DNA from: Lolium rigidum
Lineage: Eukaryota; Streptophyta; Magnoliopsida; Poales; Poaceae
Direction of reading: 5' to 3'
DNA length: 64,000 nt
NCBI RefSeq assembly: GCF_022539505.1
Contig: NC_061514.1
Location: 335,899,090-335,963,089, forward strand
Shown here: piece by piece, positions 56,615 to 64,000 of the stretch
How positions within the stretch are numbered: the first letter of the stretch is position 1
Layout of the letters: the number at the start of each line of letters is the position of its first letter
Made by a program: the position numbers and the translations under genes
The notes under the pieces: generated by a model
Told to the model about the DNA's origin: nothing
The model's input: only the letters and a program-made list of their open reading frames with translations
The model's database searches: none

Positions 56615-57999
56615 GATAAAAACGAGTAAACAAGCGGCGATAGCGATATTTAGGAACAAGGCCTAGGGATTAGACTTTCACTAGTGGACACTCTCAACTT
56701 TGATCACATAACGAGAATAGGTAAATGCATACTCTACACTCTTGTTGGATGATGAACACATTGCGTAGGATTACACGAACCCTCAATGCCGGAGTTAACA
56801 AGCTCCACAATTCAATGTTCATATTTAAATAACCTTAGAGTGCAAGAAAGATCAATACGACTAAACCAAGTACTAACACATCATGCACACTTTGTCACCT
56901 TCACACTATGTAGGAGGAATAGATCACATCAATACTATCATAGCAATAGTTAACTTCACAATCTACAAGAGATCATGATCATAGCATACGCCAAGTACTA
57001 ACACAGATGCACACACTGTCACCATTACACCGTGCAGGAGGAATAAAACTACTTTAATACCATCACTAGAGTAGCACATAGATAAATTGTGATACAAAAC
57101 ACATTGCAATCATAAAGAGATATAAATAAGCACTTCATTACGCCATTCATAACGGTGAGTAAGTATTACGTGAAATATAGCCTAAGAGACCCACACGGTG
57201 CACACACTCGTCACCTTTACACACGTGGGACAAGGAGTCTCAGGAGACCACATAAGTAAAACTCACTTGACTAGCATAGTGACATCTAGATTACAAGCAT
57301 CATCATATGAATCTCAATCATGTAAGGCAGCTCATGAGATTATTGTATTGAAGCACATAGGAGAGAGATTAACCACATAGCTACCGGTACGGCCCGAGCC
57401 TCGATGGAGAACTACTCCCTCCTCATGGGAGCGAGCAGCGGTGATGAAGATGGCGGTGGAGATGGCAGCGGTGTCGATGGAGGAGCCTTCCGGGGCACTT
57501 CCCCGTTCCGGTGGCGTGCCGGAGACGAGACTCCTGTCCCCCGGATCTTGGCTTCGCGATGGCGGCGGCTGCGGAAGGTTTTCCGTATCGTGGTTCTTCG
57601 CCTCGGGGTTTTCGCGACGGAGGCTTTAAGTAGGCGGAAGGGCAGCGTCGGGGGCCGCACGAGGGGCCCACACTATAGGTCGGCGCGGCCAAGTCCCGGG
57701 CCGCGCCGCCTATGGTCTGGCCACCTCGTGGCCCCACTCGACTCCTCTTCGATCTTCGGAAGCTTCGTGGCAAAATAGGACCACGGGTTTTGATTTCGTC
57801 CAATTCCGAGAATATTTTGTTACTAGGATTTCCGAAACCAAAAACAGCGAGAAAACGACAAGCGGCTCTTCGGCATCTTGTTAATAGGTTAGTTCCGGAA
57901 AATGCACGAATATGACATAAAGTGTGCATAAAACATGTAGGTATCATCAATAATATGGCATAGAACATAAGAAATTATCGATACGTCGGAGACGTATCA
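56615..57999 (-). mobile_element. Element E: truncated 3' LTR
   Basis: It aligns with 61819-63204 and ends at the LTR start GACGTATCA. About 330 bp of the LTR 3' end is missing where the rearranged piece abuts. It is nearly identical to the 5' LTR apart from CTG/CAG-type differences. Confidence 0.82.
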
Positions 58000-60563
58000 A
58001 GCATCCCCAAGCTTAGTTACTGCTCGTCCGAAGCGAGTAAAACGATAACGAAGATAATTTCTGAAGTGATATGCCATCATAACCTTGATCATACTATTTG
58101 TAAACATATGTAGTGAATGCAGCGATCAAAACAATGGTAATGACATGAGTAAACAAGTGAATCATAAAGCAAAGACTTTTCATGAATAGTACTTCAAGAC
58201 AAGTATTAATAAGTCTTGCATAAGAGTTAACTCATAAAGCAATAAATCAAAGTAAAGGTATTGAAGCAACACAAAGGAAGATTAAGTTTCAGCGGTTGCT
58301 TTCAACTTATAACATGTATATCTCATGGATAATTGTCAACATAGAGTAATATAACAAGTGCAATATGCAAATATGTAGGAATCAATGCATAGTTCACACA
58401 AGTGTTTGCTTCTTGAGGTGGAGAGAGATAGGTGAGCTGACTCAACATAAAAGTAAAGAGAATGGTCCTTCAAAGAGGAAAGCATCGATTGCTATATTTG
58501 TGCTAGAGCTTTTATTTGAAAACATGAAACAATTTTGTCAACGGTAGTAATAAAGCATATGAGTTATGAAAATTATATCTTACAAGTTGCAAGTCTCATG
58601 CATAGTGTACTAATAGTGCCCGCACCTTGTCCTAATTAGCTTGGACTACCGGATCTTTGCAATGCACATGTTTTAACCAAGTGTCACAATGGGGTACCTC
58701 CATGCCTTTGTACAAAGGTCTAAGGAGAAAGCTCGCATTTTGGATTTCTCGCTTTTGATTATTCTCAACTTAGACATCCATACCGGGACAACATGGACAA
58801 CGAGATAATGGACTCCTCTTTAATGCATAAGCATGTGGCAACAATTATTATTCTCATATGAGATTGAGGATATATGTCCAAAGCTGAAACTTCCACCATG
58901 GATCATGGCTTTAGTTAGCGGCCCAATGTTCTTCTCTAACAATATGCATGCTCCAACCATTAAGGTGGTAGATCTCTCTTACTTGAGACAAGACGGACAT
59001 GCATAGCAACTCACATGATATTCAACAAAGAATAGTTGATGGCGTCCCAGAAACATGGTTATCGCATAACAAGCAACTTAATAAGAGATAAAGTGCATAA
59101 GTACATATTCAATACCACAATAGTTTTTAAGCTATTTGTCCCATGAGCTATATATTGCAAAGGTGAACGATGGAATTTTAAAGGTAGCACTCAAGCAATT
59201 TACTTTGGAATGGCGGATAAATACCATGTAGTAGGTAGGTATGGTGGACACAAATGGCATAGTGGTTGGCTCAAGTATTTTGGATGCATGAGAAGTAATC
59301 CCTCTCGATACAAGGTTTAGGCTAGCAAGGTTATTTGAAACAAACACAAGGATGAACGGTACAGCAAAACTCACATAAAAGACATATTGTAAACATCATA
59401 AGACTCCATACCGTCTTCCTTGTTGTTCAAAACTCAATACTAGATGTTATCTAGACTCTAGAGAAACTAAATACGCAAACCAAATTAGCAAGCTCTAAGT
59501 ATTTCTTCATTAATGGGTGCAAAGCATATGATGCAAGAGCTTAAACATGAGCACAACAATTGCCAAGTATCAAATTATCCAAGACATTTTAGAGTTACTA
59601 CATGTAGCATTTTCCAATTCCAACCATATAACAATTTAACGAAGAAGAAACTTCGCCATGAATACTATGAGTAGAACCTAAGGACATATTTGTCCATATG
59701 CTACAGCGGAGCGTGTATCTCTCCCATAAAGTGAATGCTAGGATCCATTTTATTCAAACAAAACAAACACAAAAACAAACCGACGCTCCAAGTAAAGTAC
59801 ATAAGATGTGACCGAATAAAAATATAGTTTCAGGGGAGGAACCTGATAATGTTGTCGATGAAGAAGGGGATGCCTTGGGCATCCCCAAGCTTAGACGCTT
59901 GAGTCCTCTTAGAATATGCAGGGGTGAACCACAGGGGCATCCCCAAGCTTAGAGCTTTCACTCTCCTTGATCATATTGCATCATACTCCTCTCTTGATCC
60001 TTGAAAACTTCCTCCACACCAAACTCGAAACAACTCATTAGAGGGTTAGTGCACAATAAAAATTAACATGTTCAGAGGTGACACAATCATTCTTAACACT
60101 TCTGGACATTGCATAAAGCTACTGGACATTAATGGATCAAAGAAATTCATCCAACATAGCAAAAGAGGCAATGCGAAATAAAAGGCAGAATCTGTCAAAA
60201 CAGAACAGTCCGTAAAGATGGATTTTATTAGGCCACCAGACTTGCTCAAATGAAAATGCTCAAATTGAATGAAAGTTGCGTACATATCTGAGGATCATGC
60301 ACGTAAATTGGCTTAATTTTCTGAGCTACCTACAGGGAGGTAGACCCAGATTCGTGACAGCAAAGAAATCTGGAACTGCGCAGTAATCCAAATCTAGTAC
60401 TGACTTTACTATCAAAGACTTTACTTGGCACAACAAAACATAAAACCAAGATAAGGAGAGGTTGCTACAGTAGTAAACAACTTCCAAGGCACAAATATAA
60501 AACAAAGTACTGTAGCAAAATAACACATGGGTTATCTCCCAAGAAGTTCTTTCTTTATAGCCG

Positions 60564-61320
60564 TTAAGATGGGCTCAGCAAGTTTAAATGATGCACTCGC
60601 AAGAAATAGTAGTTGAAGCAAAAGAGAGCATCAAAAGGCAAATTCAAAACACATTTAAGTCTAACATGCTTCCTATGCATAGGAATCTTGTAAATAAACA
60701 AGTTCAAGAAGCATAATGCAACAAGCATAGAAAAACTAGACAAGCTCAACTTCAAGATTTTAAGCATATAGAGAGGTGTTTTAGTAACATGAAAATTTCT
60801 ACCACCATATTTTCCTCTCTCATAATAACTTTCAGTAGTGTCATGAGAAAACTCAACAATATAACCATCACATAAAGCTTTCTTATCATGAGTCTCATGC
60901 ATAAAATTATTACTCTCCACATAAGCATAATAAATTTTATTAGTTGTAGTGGGAGCAAATTCAACAAAGTAGCTATCATTATTATTCTCATCAAGTGTAC
61001 GAGGCATAGTATAATCACAATAAAATTTACTCTCCATAGTAGGTTGCACCAAAAGACCACTATATAATCATCATAAATAGGAGGCAAAGTATCATCAAAG
61101 AAAATTTTCTCCTCAATGCTTGGGGGACTAAAAAGATCATGAAAACCAGCTTCCCCAAGCTTAGAACTTTCTACATTATTATCAACAATGGTGTTCAAAG
61201 CGTTCATACTAATATTACTACCGAGCATGCAAATAAGATTCCATAGGTTTTTTAATTTTCGCATCAAACAATCCATGTTTTAAATCAGGAAATAGAATAA
61301 GAAGCTCATTGTTGTCCATT
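60564..61320 (-). pseudogene. Env-like ORF of element E, broken
   Basis: It is the homologue of the 241-aa ORF in B. It starts MDNNELLILFPDL at 61320 but changes frame near 61230 and again near 61060. The last part (60564-61052) is open for 162 codons and includes the acidic region, SYYERGKYGGRNFHV and the hydrophobic FMLVALCFLNLFIYKI-like segment. Small deletions relative to B (for example near 61065 and 61145) cause the breaks. Confidence 0.65.
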
Positions 61321-61459
61321 ATGCCAAACTAGTGTAAACAAGAAACAAAAAGATGCAATTGCGGGATCTAAAGGAAATAGCTTTGAGCACACACACAATG
61401 GCGCCGGAAAAGTATCGTTACACTGGAACCGGAGTATGAGTGCCTTTTTACCTTTCCTC

Positions 61460-61477
61460 CCGGCAACGGCGCCGGAA
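61460..61477 (-). other. Primer binding site of element E
   Basis: The minus strand reads CCGGCGCCGTTGCCGGGA, tRNA-Asp type, followed by the LTR at 61485. A second similar GGCGCCATTGTG-like word near 61399 is within the leader. Confidence 0.72.
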
Positions 61478-61484
61478 AAGTGCT

Positions 61485-63204
61485 TGATGTCTACGGGAGC
61501 TTCTATTCTTGTAGACAGTGTTGGGCCTCCAAGAGCAGAGGTTTGTAGAACAGCGAGCAAGTTTCCCTTAAGTGGATTACCCAAGGTTTATCGAACTCGG
61601 GGAGGAAGAGGTCAAAGATATCCCTCTCATGCAACCACTGCAACCACAAAGCAAGAAGTCTCTTGTGTCCCCAACACACCTAATAGGTGTACTAGTTCGG
61701 CGAAGAGATAGTGAAATACAGGTGGTATAAATAAGTATGAGCATAGCAACGGCACCGGAAAAGTGCTTTGCCCGGGACGAGTAAACAAGCAGTAGTAACG
61801 CGAGCAGGTAGTAACGCGATAAAACGATAAACAAGCGGCGATAGCGATATTTAGGAACAAGGCCTAGGGATTAGACTTTCACTAGTGGACACTCTCAACT
61901 TTGATCACATAACGGAATAGATAAATGCATACTCTACACTCTTGTTGGATGATGAACACATTGCGTAGGATTACACGAACCCTCAATGCCGGAGTTAACA
62001 AGCTCCACAATTCAATGTTCATATTTAAATAACCTTAGAGTGCAAGAAAGATCAATACGACTAAACCAAGTACTAACACAGCATGCACACTCGTCACCTT
62101 CACACTATGTAGGAGGAATAGATCACATCAATACTATCATAGCAATAGTTAACTTCACAATCTACAAGAGATCATGATCATAGCATACGCCAAGTACTAA
62201 CACGGATGCACACACCTGTCACCATTACACCGTGCGGGAGGAATAAAACTACTTTAATAACATCACTAGAGTAGCACATAGATAAATTGTGATACAAAAC
62301 ACATTGCAATCATAAAGAGATATAAATAAGCACTTCATTACGCCATTCATAACGGTGAGTAAGTATTCGTGAAATATAGCCTAAGAGACCCACACGGTGC
62401 ACACACTTGTCACCTTTACACACGTGGGACAAGGAGTCTCCGGAGATCACATAAGTAAAACTCACTTGACTAGCATAGTGACATCTAGATTACAAGCATC
62501 ATCATATGAATCTCAATCATGTAAGGCAGCTCATGAGATTATTGTATTGAAGCACATAGGAGAGAGATTAACCACATAGCTACCGGTACGAGCCCGAGCC
62601 TCGATGGAGAACTACTCCCTCCTCATGGGAGCGAGCGGCGGTGATGAAGATGGCGGTGGAGATGGCAGCGGTGTCGATGGAGGAGCCTTCCGGGGGCACT
62701 TCCCCGCTCCGGCGGCGTGCCGGAACGAGGACTCCTGTCCCCCGGATCTTGGCTTCGCGATGGCGGCGGCTGCGGAAGGTTTTCCGTATCGTGGTTCTTC
62801 GCCTCGGGGTTTTCGCGACGGAGGCTTTAAGTAGGCGGAAGGGCAACGTCGGGGGCCACACGAGGGGCCCACACTATAGGTCGGCGCGGCCAAGACCCGG
62901 GCCGCGCCGCCCTATGGTTTGGCCACCTCGTGGCCCCACTTCGACTCCTCTTCGGTCTTCGGAAGCTTCGTGGCAAAATAGGACCACTGGGTTTTGATTT
63001 CGTCCAATTCGAGAATATTTTGTTACTAGGATTTACTGAAACCAAAAACAGCGAGAAAACGAGCAAGCGGCTCTTCGGCATCTTGTTAATAGGTTAGTTC
63101 CAGAAAATGCACGAATATGACATAAAGTGTGCATAAAACATGTAGGTATCATCAATAATATGGCATAGAACATAAGAAATTATCGATACGTCGGAGACGT
63201 ATCA
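61485..63204 (-). mobile_element. Element E: 5' LTR (1720 bp)
   Basis: Full length; the minus strand begins TGATACGTCTCCGACGTATC and ends GTAGACATCA. It homologises with B's 5' LTR throughout. Right of it starts unrelated sequence (AGCTCCAGTGG), so 63204 is the outer border of E. Confidence 0.88.
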
Positions 63205-63853
63205 AGCTCCAGTGGTCGAAGCCAGTGGCGAGGAACAGAGCCCCCCTCTGCACCCCCTACAATAAAGCTTGAGCGTGGAGCTCCTAAGTGTGGAGATCCG
63301 AGGCTTTATTAGCTTCTTCCTTGTGGTCAAGATGACATACACGAGGAAGAAGGGGATCCGGAGGTTCCTCGATCTAGAGCTCGGCAGGAAGTGCATGTGC
63401 ATGCGCATGCGGCTGCAAGCACATTGGAAGCTGCACCAGCTAGAGTTTGTCAGTGTCAGCAGAGTTACACCGGAGATAACCTTGGCAAATGGAGCCACTC
63501 CACACAAGGAAGAAGAGTCCTTCATTGGTTTATCATCTTCTGCATGAGGATCTTCTTCAGCCCCAGCCCCAAGATCATCATCAGCGACGCCCCAAGTGAC
63601 TAGTTCCTTGGTGGCGACGACGGTGCCCATACCTGGAGGTCTCAGATCGGCTGCGGTGACCAAGGACCGGATCGTGTTTTCGTGAATAGTTTCAGGGTCT
63701 TGGTTGAAACTTTAGAAACCCTTTTTAATGGAGGTATTAGCACTGGTGGTACATAAACTTGCATGCCAGGAGAAATTTAGTACAAGATCTTGAAAAAGAA
63801 GGCCGGGAGGTACACAAAGTTATCATGCGGATTCAAATTTAATACAAGGCCAA
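63205..63853 (-). other. Flanking sequence with possible gene or MULE-gene remnants
   Basis: A 153-codon minus-strand frame (63202-63663) runs into E's LTR and has no recognised domain; it may be part of the same decayed gene as 63854-64000 or chance. A GATCTTGTACTAAATTT-like and intron-like AT-rich section separates the two. Confidence 0.3.
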
Positions 63854-64000
63854 TCAGAAAAGAAACCTGTCATATATTCCACACCCTAGCCTATTCAAAA
63901 AATCCTCTATCCAAAGAATTGACAAAGTTTCCACATTGCAATTATCAAAATGATCTGTGGTACCATCAATGTACACCATGTCTTCATGCAATCCAGGGAA
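63854..64000 (-). pseudogene. Fragment resembling a PB1-like domain of MULE-associated proteins
   Basis: The frame is open from the window edge to TGA at 63854-63856. It reads VYIDGTTDHFDNCNVETLSI then LWIEDFLNRLGCG. This resembles the end of the PB1-like domain in plant MULE-linked proteins, where Y(V)DG...D.FD.C..(D/E)T.S.LWI(E/D)DF...LGY is usual. The part upstream is outside the window. Confidence 0.4.

Larger units (their letters stand above)
58000..61484 (-). mobile_element. Element E: internal region of non-autonomous Athila-type element
   Basis: 3485 bp with the same layout as element B: PBS (61460-61477), short leader, env-like ORF remnant (60564-61320), then about 2.5 kb conserved non-coding sequence with PPT-like motifs at about 61154, 59882, 59940 and 58002. 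No gag or pol is present. The close match to B in length and order supports one mobile non-autonomous family. Confidence 0.85.

Overview
This window looks like TE-dominated intergenic DNA from a grass nuclear genome. I judge it to be subfamily Pooideae (wheat, barley, rye, oat or ryegrass relatives). I found no intact host gene, tRNA, rRNA or CRISPR. The Pooideae call rests on recognisable repeat families: Athila-type Ty3/gypsy elements whose LTRs begin TGATACGTCTCC, an Angela/BARE1/WIS-type Ty1/copia element, a roughly 5 kb solo LTR of Sukkula style, Helitrons, a Mutator-like element and a hAT remnant. There is one 100-N assembly gap at 53058-53157.

Left block, 1-28265, is a nested stack of retrotransposons. 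The oldest layer is a minus-strand Angela-like copia element (14917-28265). Its internal region was split by a 4962-bp LTR-type insertion (19304-24265) flanked by AAGGG on both sides. Its 3' LTR is cut at 14917 by element C (plus, 9764-14916). C is cut at 9764 by element B (minus, 3575-9763). B's 3' LTR is cut at 3574 by element A (plus, 1-3574, 5' part outside the window). A, B and C are related non-autonomous Athila-type elements. Where coding capacity is visible (B, C) it is an acidic ORF with a hydrophobic C-terminal region, followed by a long conserved non-coding 3' region.

Middle block, 28266-44246, is a mosaic of DNA transposons and one small retroelement. It contains an 893-bp hAT derivative that keeps the transposase C-terminus (28466-29358). 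A complete young LTR element (30164-33528) has LTRs I read as identical, a 5-bp GCGCT target duplication and one giant ORF with a PTB/RRM-like segment but no polymerase. A short Mutator-like element (35030-40027, 9-bp TSD) carries two head-to-tail Helitrons (35191-36792 and 36793-39365).

Right block, 42600-64000: an unclassified LTR-like repeat is split by a complete Ty3/gypsy element D (44247-51213, TSD GGATC). D carries a frameshifted gag, no pol, an acidic antisense ORF and an array of GCCGAT/ATCGGC inverted repeats. After the N gap come rearranged Athila-type elements (53158-56608), a near-complete element E (56615-63204) and a fragment resembling the PB1-like domain of MULE-associated proteins.

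The most striking observation cuts across features. In elements A, B, D, E and the rearranged copy, differences between copies fall preferentially on CTG/CAG trinucleotides. These sites become CTCG, CGAG, CCG, CGG or CG, and they account for nearly all gag frameshifts. This is the opposite of what methylation decay produces. It points either to systematic consensus error at CHG-methylated sites or to an unusual mutational process.
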